Below are positions 23,007 to 32,064 of a stretch of 40,764 nt of DNA, one piece after another; the first letter of the stretch is position 1; each line of letters starts with the position of its first letter. This DNA is from Nocardia araoensis NBRC 100135 (GTDB lineage: Bacteria > Actinomycetota > Actinomycetes > Mycobacteriales > Mycobacteriaceae), in assembly GCF_000308435.1 (NCBI RefSeq), contig NZ_BAFR01000347.1:1-40764 (forward strand), read 5' to 3'. Below the pieces are notes generated by a model that was not told the origin of the DNA, ran no database searches, and worked only from the letters and a program-made list of their open reading frames with translations. Made by a program: the position numbers and the translations under genes.

Positions 23007-24140
23007 ATGTCCGACACCGTGCAACGGGAAGTCACCGACAACGAATCTCCCGGAGTGTCGGCGTTTTCCGGATTGCTGTCGCGCTACCGCGCGGTCACAC
23101 GGTCCGATACCGGACGTCGTTCGGTGATCGCGATCGGCGTCGTCCTCACGGCGCTGCTGGCCATCTGGGCATTGACCGTGGGCGGCAACATCATCGGCGT
23201 AAGTGACGCGGTATCGGCGCTGTGGGCGAAGGCGACGGCCGCGTCGGCGCCCGACACCGCGACCGCCCGGCTGTGGTTGCAGGTCTGGGAACTGCGCGTA
23301 CCGCGGGTGCTGCTCAGCGTCGTGGCAGGCGCCGCGCTGGCGGTGGCCGGCGTGCTGTTCCAAGGCCTGCTGCGCAACCCCCTGGTCAGCCCCTACACCT
23401 TGGGCATCGCGCCGGCCGCCGCCTTCGGCGCCTCGTATGCGATCGTCTTCGCGGGCAACGGGATCGCGGGCCTGTCCAGCGACGTCTGGGTGGTTCTCGG
23501 CGCGCTTGCGGTCGCGATCGTGAGTTCCGGTTTCGTTCTCGCGCTCGCGGCGACCAGGAGCACCGACCCCTCGACGCTCATCCTGCTCGGCATCGCCGTC
23601 ACCCAGTTCTTCACCGCCGCCACCTCGGTTCTGCAGTTCACCGCCGACCAGGAGACCCTCGCCCTGATCGCGCAGTGGATGTGGGGTTCGGTCAACGGGG
23701 CGGTCTGGCACGAGGTGGTCATCGTGGGGATCCTGTTCGCGCTCACCTACCCGCTCGTGCAGCGCCGTGCCGGAGCGCTCAACGCGATCGCCTTCGCCGG
23801 CGACGATGCGGCCAAGAGCCTCGGCGTCCCGGTGACGCGAACCCGGCTGTGGCTGCTCGGCCTCGCCGTCGTGCTGACCGCGGTAACCATCAGCTTCACC
23901 GGCATCATCGGTTTCGTCGGCCTGGTCGCGCCGCACATCGCCCGGCTGCTGATCGGCGCCAATCATCGCTTCCTGCTGCCGTTCTCGGCGATCATCGGCG
24001 GGCTGCTGCTGATCGTGGCGGATTCCGCGGGCCGATCGGTGCTCAATCCGGCGGTGATTCCCGTCGGCATCGTCGACGCGCTCATCGGCGCGCCGGTGTT
24101 CCTCTATCTCATTCTGGCCAAACGAAGGACGACCGCATGA
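23007..24140 (+). CDS. FecCD-family ABC transporter permease
   Basis: 377 residues, about ten membrane segments. Typical family blocks are present: LRVPRVLLSVVAGAALAVAGVLFQGLLRNPLVSPYTLGIAPAAAFGA, then QWMWGSVNGAVWHEV, DDAAKSLGVPV, and FTGIIGFVGLVAPHIARLLIGANHRFLLPFSAIIGGLLLIVADSAGR. The N-terminal 45 residues are cytoplasmic and polar. It begins three bases after the binding-protein stop and its stop overlaps the ATPase ATG (ATGA). A single permease gene implies a homodimer, as in BtuC/FhuB-type systems. Confidence 0.93.
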   Translation: MSDTVQREVTDNESPGVSAFSGLLSRYRAVTRSDTGRRSVIAIGVVLTALLAIWALTVGGNIIGVSDAVSALWAKATAASAPDTATARLWLQVWELRVPRVLLSVVAGAALAVAGVLFQGLLRNPLVSPYTLGIAPAAAFGASYAIVFAGNGIAGLSSDVWVVLGALAVAIVSSGFVLALAATRSTDPSTLILLGIAVTQFFTAATSVLQFTADQETLALIAQWMWGSVNGAVWHEVVIVGILFALTYPLVQRRAGALNAIAFAGDDAAKSLGVPVTRTRLWLLGLAVVLTAVTISFTGIIGFVGLVAPHIARLLIGANHRFLLPFSAIIGGLLLIVADSAGRSVLNPAVIPVGIVDALIGAPVFLYLILAKRRTTA

Positions 24141-24946
24141 CGCTGGAGATCACGGACCTGCGCTTCGGATACGGACGCCGCGCGATCCTGCACGGGGTGA
24201 GCCTGCGGGCCGAGCGTGGCGAACTGCTGGGATTGCTCGGGCCGAACGGATCCGGCAAGTCCACCGTGCTCAAGAACATCGCGCGCATCCACAACCCGAG
24301 TTCGGGGCGCCTGGTCTGGAACGGCGAGGTGGATCTCGCCGCGCTGAGCCGCAGGGAGCTGGCTCGGTTGGTGGCCTACGTGCCGCAGACCATCGACGTG
24401 TCCTTCGAGCTGGATGTGCGCGAGGCCGTGGTGCTCGGGCGCACCCCGCATTTCGGGGCCCGCCCGAGCGCCGAGGACTGGCGCCACGTGGACCGTGCCA
24501 TCGACCTGCTCGGACTCGGACCGTTGGCGCACCGCTCGGTGACCGAGCTGTCCGGCGGGCAGGCGCAGCGGGTGCTGATCGCCCGATCCCTGGCGCAGCA
24601 ACCGAACATCCTGCTGCTCGACGAACCCACCAGCGCGCTGGACATCAAATACCAGCTGCAGACGCTGCGGTTGGCCCGCCGGATCACCCGGACCGCGGGG
24701 GTGGCCGCGATCATCGCCATCCACGACCTCAGTCAGGCGGCGCGGTACTGCGACCGGATCGCGTTCCTGGAAAGCGGCCGGGTGCGGGCGGTCGGCACGC
24801 CAGAGGAGGTGCTGACGCCCGAGCTCATCGCGGACGTCTACGGCATCGAGGTGAGCACTTTCCACGCCAACGGCGCGGTGCACGTGGTGCCGATCGACCA
24901 CCCGGACGCCGAACTTCCGCTCGGTGAGAACGCCACCGCCGCCTGA
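24137..24946 (+). CDS. FecE-type ABC transporter ATP-binding protein
   Basis: 269 residues. Walker A GPNGSGKST at 35-43, Q-loop in AYVPQTIDVSFELDVREAV, signature LSGGQ at about 138-142, Walker B LLLDEP near 158-163, and the switch His in AIIAIHDLSQA. Drives the FecCD permease above. Stop-start overlap with the permease gene (ATGA at 24137). After the usual domain it has a short C-terminal tail. The next gene starts 15 bases later, so transport and the monooxygenases are probably one transcript. Confidence 0.93.
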   Translation: MTLEITDLRFGYGRRAILHGVSLRAERGELLGLLGPNGSGKSTVLKNIARIHNPSSGRLVWNGEVDLAALSRRELARLVAYVPQTIDVSFELDVREAVVLGRTPHFGARPSAEDWRHVDRAIDLLGLGPLAHRSVTELSGGQAQRVLIARSLAQQPNILLLDEPTSALDIKYQLQTLRLARRITRTAGVAAIIAIHDLSQAARYCDRIAFLESGRVRAVGTPEEVLTPELIADVYGIEVSTFHANGAVHVVPIDHPDAELPLGENATAA

Positions 24947-24961
24947 AATCCTGGAGACACC

Positions 24962-26269
24962 GTGTCCTCGAACGCTTCGCCGCATCGGTTGCGGCTCGGA
25001 CTGCTGACCAACGCCCCCGGCAATGCCCTGCCGGGGCAACTCGTTCCCGGCGACGTCCGCCACCCGGCCGACACCCTCGCGCATTACACGAATCTGGCTC
25101 TGACCGCCGAGGCCGCCGGGTTCGATCTGCTGTTCGCCGCCGACGGACTGAGCTCCGACACCGAACTCGGCGCCAAACCCGAACCGATCACGCTGTTCTC
25201 CGCCCTCGCCGCGGTCACCACGCACATCGGCCTGGTGCCGACGGCGTCGACGACCTTCACCGCGCCGTTCAACCTGGCCCGGCAGTTGCAATCGCTGGAT
25301 CACCTGTCCGGCGGCCGGGTGGGCTGGAACGCGGTCACGTCCTCGGTGGGAGAGCGCAATTTCGGCACCGCCCCGCTGCCCGCGCACACCGACCGTTACC
25401 GGCAAGGGCTCGAGCACGTCTCGGTGGTCACGCGGCTGTGGGACTCCTGGCGCGACGGCGTGCAGGGCGGCCCGATCGACCACCGCGGCGAGTTCTACAC
25501 GGTGGAAGGGCCGCTGCCGCTGCCGCGCTCACCGCAGGGGCGGCCGGTGCTGTTCCAGGCCGGGTCTTCGGCGGACGGTATCGCGTTCGCGGCGCGGTTC
25601 GCCGAAGGCGTGTACACCGCCCAGCAGACGCTGTCCGGCGCGCAGCGGTTCTACCGTGAGTTGAAGGCCCGAACCGCCGCCGCGGGCCGCGATCCGAGCC
25701 ACATCCTGGTGCTGCCGGGTGTGAGCACGACCATCGGCGGCACCGAGGCCGAGGCGCGCCGGCTGGACGAGGACCTGTTCGAGGCCGGTTACAGCGACGC
25801 CTCCCGGGTCGCGCTGGAACGTCAGCTGGCAGGCATCGATCTGTCCGCCTTCGACTTCGACGACGTCATCCCCGAGACGCTGCTGCCCCCGGTCGCCTCG
25901 ATCCAGGGCAGGCAGAGCCGCTACGGCGTGTTCCGCGATCTCGCGGTGGAGGAGGGCTGGACTGTCGGCGAGCTGATCAGGTTGCAGCAGCGCTCGGCGG
26001 GGCACGGCCGGGCGGTTGGCTCTCCGGAACAGGTCGCCGATCAGCTGGCCACCTGGTTCCGGCAGGGCGGCGCGGACGGATTCGTGGTCATGCCGGGACA
26101 AGGGCCGGGCGGGGTGGAAGCGTTCACCGAGCACGTCGTTCCGATCCTGCGGAAGCAGGGGCTGTTCCGCGGCGAATACGAATCGTCCACGCTGCGCGGC
26201 AATCTCGGCCTGCCGCCTGCGACCGCGCGATACCGCGTCGCGCCGCCGTCGATCGCGCAGGCGGTGTGA
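24962..26269 (+). CDS. NtaA/SnaA/DszA-type FMN-dependent monooxygenase
   Basis: 435 residues, the long form of the luciferase-like family that uses FMNH2 supplied by a separate reductase. Characteristic blocks: FDLLFAADGLSSD, TTHIGLVPTASTTFTAPFNLARQLQSLDHLSGGRVGWNAVTS, NFG, DRYRQGLEHVSVVTRLWDSW, DHRGEFYTVEGPLPLPRSPQGRPVLFQAGSSADGIAFAARFAEGVYTAQQT, and a C-terminal WFRQGGADGFVVMPGQGPGGVEAFTEHVVPILRKQGLFR. Relatives cleave C-S bonds of sulfones, C-N bonds of nitrilotriacetate, or oxidise sulfides. Substrate unknown here. GTG at 24962, 15 bases after the ATPase. No flavin reductase gene is present in the window. Confidence 0.9.
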   Translation: MSSNASPHRLRLGLLTNAPGNALPGQLVPGDVRHPADTLAHYTNLALTAEAAGFDLLFAADGLSSDTELGAKPEPITLFSALAAVTTHIGLVPTASTTFTAPFNLARQLQSLDHLSGGRVGWNAVTSSVGERNFGTAPLPAHTDRYRQGLEHVSVVTRLWDSWRDGVQGGPIDHRGEFYTVEGPLPLPRSPQGRPVLFQAGSSADGIAFAARFAEGVYTAQQTLSGAQRFYRELKARTAAAGRDPSHILVLPGVSTTIGGTEAEARRLDEDLFEAGYSDASRVALERQLAGIDLSAFDFDDVIPETLLPPVASIQGRQSRYGVFRDLAVEEGWTVGELIRLQQRSAGHGRAVGSPEQVADQLATWFRQGGADGFVVMPGQGPGGVEAFTEHVVPILRKQGLFRGEYESSTLRGNLGLPPATARYRVAPPSIAQAV

Positions 26270-26276
26270 CCGGTCG

Positions 26277-27629
26277 ATGAGCGGACAATTGCATCTGAAC
26301 ATCAACCTGCTCACCGCGGGCGCGCATCCGGCGGCGTGGCGGTCGCCGCGCGGGAACCCCCGCGCACTCGTCGATCCCGAGCATCTGCGTGCCGTGGCGC
26401 GGGAAGCCGAACGCGGGCTCCTCGACGCGGTGTTCCTCTCCGACGCCGTGCTGCTGAAGGGCGGCGGTTCGGCCATGCCGATCGCCGGGCTCGATCCGGC
26501 CGTCGCCGTGGCCGTCATGGCGGCGGCCACCGAGCGGATCGGGTTCATCGCGACCACGACGGCGACCTTCCAGGAGCCGTATCACATCGCCCGCACCTTC
26601 GCCTCGCTGGATCACGTGAGCGGCGGCCGGGTGGGCTGGAACGTGGTGACCACGCGAGATCCCGGAGCGGCGGCGAATTTCGGTGCCGGACAGGGACATC
26701 AGGAACGGGCGCTGCCCGCACGCGCGGACCGCTACCACCGGGCGGCCGAGGCCGTGCAGGTGGTGCACGCGCTCTGGGACAGCTGGGAGGACGAGGCGCT
26801 GGTGGCCGACCCGGCGTCCGGACGGTTTTCCGACCCTGCGCGCATCCATCGGATCGATCACCGCGGCGAGCACTTCAGCGTCGCCGGTCCGTTGCAGCTG
26901 CCCCGTCCGCCGCAGGGCCGGTTGCCGATCGTGCAGGCCGGTGGCTCCGAGGGCGGGCGGGAGCTGGCCGCACGGTTCGCCGACGCGGTGTTCACCGCCC
27001 AGCATCTGCTGCCGCAAGCGATCGAGTTCGCCACCGACATCCGGCGCCGCGCCGTGCGGCACGGGCGGTCGCCGGAGTCGGTCAAGATTCTGCCCGGCCT
27101 CAATCCGATCGTCGGCGGCACCGAAGCCGAGGCACGGCAACGCAAGGCGGATCTGGACGCCCTGATCCCGGTCGAGGACCGGCTGCGCGGGTTCGCGGCT
27201 TTCCTCGGCATCGACGCGTCGTCGCTGTCGCTGGACGATCCCTTCCCGCCCGAACTGCTGCCGCAGGCCGGGAGCACCTACGGTTCGGAAGGGTTCACCG
27301 AAGCCGTGCGGAACCTGTTGCGTTCGCGGCCGCACACCGTGCGCGAACTGCTCGACCGCGGCGCCTATCACCGCGACCTGGTCGGCAGCCCCGAGCAGAT
27401 CGCCGACTCGATCCAGCAGTGGTTCGAGGCCGGAGCGGCGGACGGATTCAACCTGCAATTCGCCGTCTACCCCCAAGGGCTGACCGATTTCGTCGACCAC
27501 GTCGTACCGCTGTTGCAGCGTCGCGGGCTCTTCCGCACCGAATACGCCGAAACCACGCTGCGGGCTCGCCTGGGCCTGTCGCGCCCAGCCAGCCGCTACG
27601 CCACCTCCGAGCAAGGAGCGCTCCTGTGA
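26277..27629 (+). CDS. Second NtaA/DszA-type FMN-dependent monooxygenase of the plus-strand operon
   Basis: 450 residues, paralogue of the preceding gene but closer to the two minus-strand copies in its start (LHLNINLLTAGAHPAAWRSP, like VHLNVNILNAG at 34447-35787). Family blocks: LLDAVFLSDAVLL, ERIGFIATTTATFQEPYHIARTFASLDHVSGGRVGWNVVTT, NFG, HRIDHRGEHFSVAGPLQLPRPPQGRLPIVQAG, and GAADGFNLQFAVYPQGLTDFVDHVVPLLQRRGLFR. ATG at 26277, eight bases after the previous stop; its stop overlaps the amidohydrolase GTG. Two different monooxygenases in one operon suggest sequential oxidations or two substrates. Confidence 0.9.
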   Translation: MSGQLHLNINLLTAGAHPAAWRSPRGNPRALVDPEHLRAVAREAERGLLDAVFLSDAVLLKGGGSAMPIAGLDPAVAVAVMAAATERIGFIATTTATFQEPYHIARTFASLDHVSGGRVGWNVVTTRDPGAAANFGAGQGHQERALPARADRYHRAAEAVQVVHALWDSWEDEALVADPASGRFSDPARIHRIDHRGEHFSVAGPLQLPRPPQGRLPIVQAGGSEGGRELAARFADAVFTAQHLLPQAIEFATDIRRRAVRHGRSPESVKILPGLNPIVGGTEAEARQRKADLDALIPVEDRLRGFAAFLGIDASSLSLDDPFPPELLPQAGSTYGSEGFTEAVRNLLRSRPHTVRELLDRGAYHRDLVGSPEQIADSIQQWFEAGAADGFNLQFAVYPQGLTDFVDHVVPLLQRRGLFRTEYAETTLRARLGLSRPASRYATSEQGALL

Positions 27630-28579
27630 CCGACGCACCCCCGGTGATCGACTTCCACAGCCATTTCCGTCCGCCGTGGTGGCGGGAGATCGCCCCGGGC
27701 GACGCCCGCACCACCGGGCCGTTCGCGGCGCTCGACGACGTGGACGCGCTGGTGGCGTTCACCCGCGACGGCGGCGTGGAGCAGCGGGTGCTCGGCGCGC
27801 CGACCGAGTTGCTGTTCGGACCGGACGCCGACATCGCCACCGAGCAGATCGACCGCGTCAACGAGTATCTGGCGGAGCTGGTCGCCGCGCATCGTCCGCT
27901 GCTCGGCGGCTTGGCGACCGTCGACGCGTTCGCCGGAGCGGCGGGAGCCGAGCAGGCGGTGTACGCGATCGAGCGGCTCGGGCTGTCGGGGATCGTGGTC
28001 GATTCCTACCGGCGCGGGGAGTACGCCGGGGCCGCTGTCACCCGCCCGACCTTCGAAGTGGCCGCCGCACTGGGCGTTCCGGTTTTCGTGCACCCGGTCT
28101 TCGCCGCAGGGTCCGACGCGGTGGGCGCGGCCGCAGGACAGCCGGGTGTCTCGTTCGGACGCGGCTTCACCAACGGTCTGGCCTTGCTGTCGCTGCTGCA
28201 CGGCGGGACGCTCGCCGCCCTGCCCGGCTTGGACGTGGTCTTCACGGCGCTGGGTACGGGCGCCCTGCTGTTCGCCTCGGACTACATCGCCGACAACCGC
28301 CGTGCGGTCGCGGTCGGAACCGCGCTGCCGCATCGAATCCATATCGACACTTTGCGCCTGGACGTGCCGACGCTGCGCTACCAGATCGACGTGCTCGGAC
28401 CCGAGCGTGTGCTCGTCGGCACGGACTGGCCGATCCGCACCGACGGCACCAGGACCGAGATCCTCGAGGTGCTCGCCACCGCCGGGCTGAACGCGGGCGA
28501 CCGGGCGCTGGTCGCCTCGGGCAACGCGCGGCGTCTGTTCGCGGTGCGGTCGGCAGTAGGAGCCGGCGATGGCCGATGA
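27626..28579 (+). CDS. Amidohydrolase-family (ACMSD-like TIM barrel) hydrolase or decarboxylase
   Basis: 317 residues. The metal-binding HxH is at His11-Ser-His13 (VIDFHSHFRPPWW). Further ligands are the His at 156 in VPVFVHPVF and the Asp at about 267 in LVGTDWP; all are typical of amidohydrolase family 2 (ACMSD / 4-hydroxyphenyl-type decarboxylases and lactone hydrolases). It would act on a product of the neighbouring monooxygenases, cleaving a C-C, ester or amide bond; the precise reaction is not readable. GTG at 27626 overlaps the previous stop, and its own 3' end overlaps the next gene by 11 bases, so translation is tightly coupled. Confidence 0.88.
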   Translation: MTDAPPVIDFHSHFRPPWWREIAPGDARTTGPFAALDDVDALVAFTRDGGVEQRVLGAPTELLFGPDADIATEQIDRVNEYLAELVAAHRPLLGGLATVDAFAGAAGAEQAVYAIERLGLSGIVVDSYRRGEYAGAAVTRPTFEVAAALGVPVFVHPVFAAGSDAVGAAAGQPGVSFGRGFTNGLALLSLLHGGTLAALPGLDVVFTALGTGALLFASDYIADNRRAVAVGTALPHRIHIDTLRLDVPTLRYQIDVLGPERVLVGTDWPIRTDGTRTEILEVLATAGLNAGDRALVASGNARRLFAVRSAVGAGDGR

Positions 28580-29624
28580 GTCCGGCCATCCGTTCCTGCG
28601 CCGGTTGACGCCGGTGGTCGGAGAGGTCATCGCTCCGGCCGCCGTGCGCGTCGACCGCGATGAGGTCCCGGCCGGGCACTTCACCGCGCTGGGCGGGCAC
28701 ACCGACCTGCTGCGCGTGGGTATCGCGTCCCGGTGGGGCGGCACGGAGCTGCCGGTGGAGGTTGAGCAGCGCGCCTGGGCGCTGTTGGCCGCCGCGTGCC
28801 CGTCGACCCATTTGATCGCCCAGCAGCATTCGGCGCCCGCACGGTGGCTGCACCCCGATTCCGCGGCCGCGGCCGAACTGCTGCCGCGTCTGGCCGCCGG
28901 TGAGCTCGTCGGCGCGGCCGCTTTCGGACACGTGCGGAACTGGCCGCGCCGCCGGGACGTCACCGCCACCCGCGTGCGAGGCGGCTGGCGTTTCGACGGC
29001 GTCGCGCCGTGGTTGTCGGGGTGGGGGCTGGCGTCGCTGCTCGCGGTAGCGGCGGTGGAACCGGAGCGGGAGCGGGTCGTCCAAGCCGTCGTCGACATCC
29101 CCGCGCGGTCGCTGACCGCGCTTCCGCTGCAGCTGAGCGCGATCGCGGGATCCAGGACGGTCGCGGCGCGTTTCGACGGGCTCGAAGTGCCGGACTCGCG
29201 GGTCACCCACCTGATCGATCTGGCGGACTGGCTCGACCGCGACGGTGCGGGCGTGCCAGCGATCGATCCGGCCGTACTCGGCGTGGCCGCGGCGGCGATC
29301 GGGTACGCGCGTGATCGCCATCCCGACGACCCGAATCTGCCCGAGATCGCCGCGGAGATCGACCGGCTGTGGGAGGTCGCGCGCGCCGCCGCTCCCGCCC
29401 CGAACACCGAACTCCACGACGGGCGTTCCCGGCTGTACTGGCGCACCACGGCCACCGCGCTGGCGGTGCGGGCCACCCAGGCGGCGATCGTGGCCGCGGG
29501 CGGCAGCGGGCTGCGCGCCGACCACATCACCCAGGTGTGGGCCCGCGCCGCGCTGTTCTACCAGGTGCGCGGGGTCAACAGCGCGATGCGCGCGGAGCAT
29601 TTCGCCCGCTTGGCGGGCAAGTAG
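28569..29624 (+). CDS. Short acyl-CoA-dehydrogenase-like flavoprotein (DszC/SfnB type)
   Basis: 351 residues, shorter than the 390-410 of most relatives. The fold is traceable: LLRVGIASRWGGTELPVEVEQRAWALLAAACPST, then LVGAAAFGHVRN, RVRGGWRFDGVAPWLSGWG, and a C-terminal TQAAIVAAGGSGLRADHITQVWARAALFYQVRG. The helix carrying the catalytic Glu of true acyl-CoA dehydrogenases is not recognisable, as in DszC/SfnB-type flavin monooxygenases that hydroxylate or oxidise sulfur and nitrogen compounds. ATG at 28569 inside the end of the amidohydrolase gene. It closes the plus-strand operon. The 120-bp convergent gap that follows shows no convincing terminator. Confidence 0.85.
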   Translation: MADESGHPFLRRLTPVVGEVIAPAAVRVDRDEVPAGHFTALGGHTDLLRVGIASRWGGTELPVEVEQRAWALLAAACPSTHLIAQQHSAPARWLHPDSAAAAELLPRLAAGELVGAAAFGHVRNWPRRRDVTATRVRGGWRFDGVAPWLSGWGLASLLAVAAVEPERERVVQAVVDIPARSLTALPLQLSAIAGSRTVAARFDGLEVPDSRVTHLIDLADWLDRDGAGVPAIDPAVLGVAAAAIGYARDRHPDDPNLPEIAAEIDRLWEVARAAAPAPNTELHDGRSRLYWRTTATALAVRATQAAIVAAGGSGLRADHITQVWARAALFYQVRGVNSAMRAEHFARLAGK

Positions 29625-29744
29625 CGAGCCGGCGTCCGGGCTGAACGCGGGTAACCGGGCCGATGTCACCCGTGTGCACCCGGCCGCCGCGCGCAGCCTC
29701 GGCGTTGCGTGCCGTATCGAGGTTTCCGAGCGATGACTCCGGCC

Positions 29745-30965
29745 TCAGAAGTGACCCGCTTCGGGCAGCGGGGTGTCGTTGACCAGGAGGTCACCCAGCG
29801 CGCGGGCCTTGTAGGCCGCGGGGTTGTGGGAGAACAGCGTGCGCAGGTTGCGCCAGTGCCGGTCGTACTGCGCGGAGGCGCGGGTGGCCGAGGCACCGCC
29901 GGCATCGAAGATGCGCCCCGCCGCCCGCAGTGCGGGCTCCTCGATGGCGACCTTGGCTTTGGCGGCCAGCACCGCCGCCTCGTGTTCGAGGTCCGCGTCG
30001 ATCCCGGTGGCGCGAGCGGCGTCGAAGGCGCGATCCTGCGCCAGCGCGGCGGCGCGCACCAGCGATTCGGCGGCGAAGGCCGTGGCGGAGATCGTGCCGA
30101 TGATCTCGAGCAGTTGCGGATCGTGGCGGGGCTCTTCGGCATTGGCGAAGACGAAGTTCCGCCTGCGGGTGCGCACCAGCTCGGCGGCGTCGGCGGCCGC
30201 GGACCGCAGGATGCCCGTTGCGATGGCGTGCAGGTACAACTGCGGGAACGCCTGACGCGGCGGCACGCCGGAATCCGAACCGCGCCACGGCAGCGTCTCC
30301 GACTCGGCCACCGCCACGTCGGTGAGCACGGTGGTGCCGCTGCCGGTGTGCCGCTGGCCGATGCCGTCCCAGTCGTCAAGATGGGCGACGCCGGCCCGGT
30401 CGGCGGGGACCACGGCGGTGAGCAGGCCTTCTCCGGGCACCTCGGCGCTGATGCGCACGTAGTCGGAATAGAGCGCGCCGGTGCTGTAGAACTTGCGTCC
30501 GTTGAGCAGGTAGCCCCCGCCGGGTGCGGGCGTCAACGTGCTGTCGTAGGTCCAGCTGCCCGCGGAACGATTGCTCAATTCGGTGAGCGCTCCGCCGAAG
30601 AGCTTGCCCGCCAGCACTTCCGGGATCCAGGCCGCCTTCTTGCCGGTGCGGGGCAACCGGAACAATTCCTCCACGAAGCCGAAGTGGATGCGCAGGATGT
30701 GCGGGACGTCGGGGTCCGCCTCGGCCAGGTCGATCAGCAGATCGAACAGCTCCGAGATCCGCCAGCCCCCGCCGCCCAGATCGGTGGGTACCCGGACAGC
30801 GCCGAGACGCAGCCGTTTGGCCGCCGCGATCGCCGCGTGCGGTGGCTCGTCGCCGCCCTCGGCGCGTCGGCGCGCCGCGTCCGCGGCCACCTCGGCGACG
30901 AAGGCCGCGATCTCGGGGGAACCGGGGCGCGCGATGGCGGCCGCGGCGGTATCGATGCTGGTCAT
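29745..30965 (-). CDS. Acyl-CoA-dehydrogenase-like monooxygenase (DszC/SfnB type)
   Basis: 406 residues. Blocks typical of the DszC/SfnB subgroup: RLRLGAVRVPTDLGGGGWRISELFDLLIDLAEADPDVPHILRIHFGFVEEL, ALTELSNRSAGSWTYDSTL, GGYLLNGRKFYSTGALYSDYVRISAEV, DDWDGIGQRHTGSGTTVLTDVAV, and a C-terminal RNLRTLFSHNPAAYKARALGDLLVND. The last two regions closely resemble sulfur-compound flavin monooxygenases such as DszC (dibenzothiophene) and SfnC. It would use reduced flavin and oxygen. ATG at 30965 with AGGAG five bases upstream. Last gene of the minus-strand operon, 61 bases after the aldo/keto reductase. Confidence 0.9.
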   Translation of the reverse strand: MTSIDTAAAAIARPGSPEIAAFVAEVAADAARRRAEGGDEPPHAAIAAAKRLRLGAVRVPTDLGGGGWRISELFDLLIDLAEADPDVPHILRIHFGFVEELFRLPRTGKKAAWIPEVLAGKLFGGALTELSNRSAGSWTYDSTLTPAPGGGYLLNGRKFYSTGALYSDYVRISAEVPGEGLLTAVVPADRAGVAHLDDWDGIGQRHTGSGTTVLTDVAVAESETLPWRGSDSGVPPRQAFPQLYLHAIATGILRSAAADAAELVRTRRRNFVFANAEEPRHDPQLLEIIGTISATAFAAESLVRAAALAQDRAFDAARATGIDADLEHEAAVLAAKAKVAIEEPALRAAGRIFDAGGASATRASAQYDRHWRNLRTLFSHNPAAYKARALGDLLVNDTPLPEAGHF

Positions 30966-31026
30966 CGGAACTCCTGGAGTAGGGCCGGTGCGCCACCGGC
31001 GAGGGACGGATTCGGCGCGGGGGTGC

Positions 31027-32064
31027 TCAGGCGACGCTGCGCCGCAACGCCGGGTCGGCCAGCGCGGGCGGGATCGCTCCGGTGTCGCGATCGCTGAAAA
31101 CGGTTCCCGGAGCGACGATCTCATCGATGCGATCGAGCACGTCCGCGCTCAGCGTCACTGCGGCCGCGCCGAGGTAGGCGTCGAGGTGCTCGGCGGTGCG
31201 CGGGCCGATGATCGCGGCGCTGACATCCGGGTGCGACAGGACGAAGCCGACCGCCAGTTGCACCAGGGTCAGCCCGGATTCCCCGGCCAGCACCGCCAGC
31301 GCTTCGGCCGCGGCGAGCTTGGCGGCGTTGGCCGGGGCGGCGATGTCGAAACGACCCGGGATCAGGTCGGCGCGGTAGGACTCGGGTTGCGCCGCGCCCG
31401 CGCGGTACTTGCCGGACAGCCAGCCCGCCGCCAGCGGACCGTAGGTGAGCACGCCGAGCCGGTACCGACGCGCGATCGGCAGCGTCTCGCGTTCGATGCC
31501 GCGCACCAGCAGCAAATACGGAACCTGTTCGGTGGCAGGTCGATTCAGCTTGCGCCGATCGGCCGCCCACTGGGTCTCGATCAATTCGCCTGGCGAGAAC
31601 ACGGAGGTGCCGTAGTAGCGGATCTTGCCGGCGCGGACCAGATCATCCAGCGCTCCGACGGTTTCCTCGATCGCGGTGACTGATTCGGGCCGGTGCACCT
31701 GATAGAGGTCGAGATGATCGGTGCCGAGCCTGCGCAGCGAGTCCTCGACGGCGCGGGCGATCCAGCGCCGCGAGTTGCCGCGGTGGGTGAGGTCGTCGTC
31801 GACGGCGTTGTGGAACTTACTGGCCAGGATCACCTCGTCGCGCCGGCCGCGCAGCGCTTTGCCGACGATGATCTCCGATTCGCCGCGCGAGTAGGTGTCG
31901 GCGGTGTCGACGATGTTGACGCCCGCGTCCAGCGCGCGGTGGATCACCGCGATCGCCTCCTCGTGCGTGGTGCGGCCGCGGGCACCGAAGTTCATGGTGC
32001 CCAGGGCCAACGGGCTGACCCGCACCCCGGTGCGGCCGAGGACACGCAGATCGGACAGGCTCAT
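31027..32064 (-). CDS. Aldo/keto reductase (second of tandem pair)
   Basis: 345 residues, TIM-barrel NADP-dependent reductase. The catalytic tetrad is visible: Asp and Tyr in NIVDTADTYSRG, Lys in VILASKF, His in LDLYQVHRP. The NADP-binding end is IIGPRTAEHLDAYLG. Its start overlaps the previous reductase stop by four bases (ATGA at 32061-32064). Very similar to its upstream neighbour, so a tandem duplication is likely. In this operon it may reduce aldehydes released when monooxygenases cleave C-S or C-N bonds (inference). Confidence 0.92.
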   Translation of the reverse strand: MSLSDLRVLGRTGVRVSPLALGTMNFGARGRTTHEEAIAVIHRALDAGVNIVDTADTYSRGESEIIVGKALRGRRDEVILASKFHNAVDDDLTHRGNSRRWIARAVEDSLRRLGTDHLDLYQVHRPESVTAIEETVGALDDLVRAGKIRYYGTSVFSPGELIETQWAADRRKLNRPATEQVPYLLLVRGIERETLPIARRYRLGVLTYGPLAAGWLSGKYRAGAAQPESYRADLIPGRFDIAAPANAAKLAAAEALAVLAGESGLTLVQLAVGFVLSHPDVSAAIIGPRTAEHLDAYLGAAAVTLSADVLDRIDEIVAPGTVFSDRDTGAIPPALADPALRRSVA

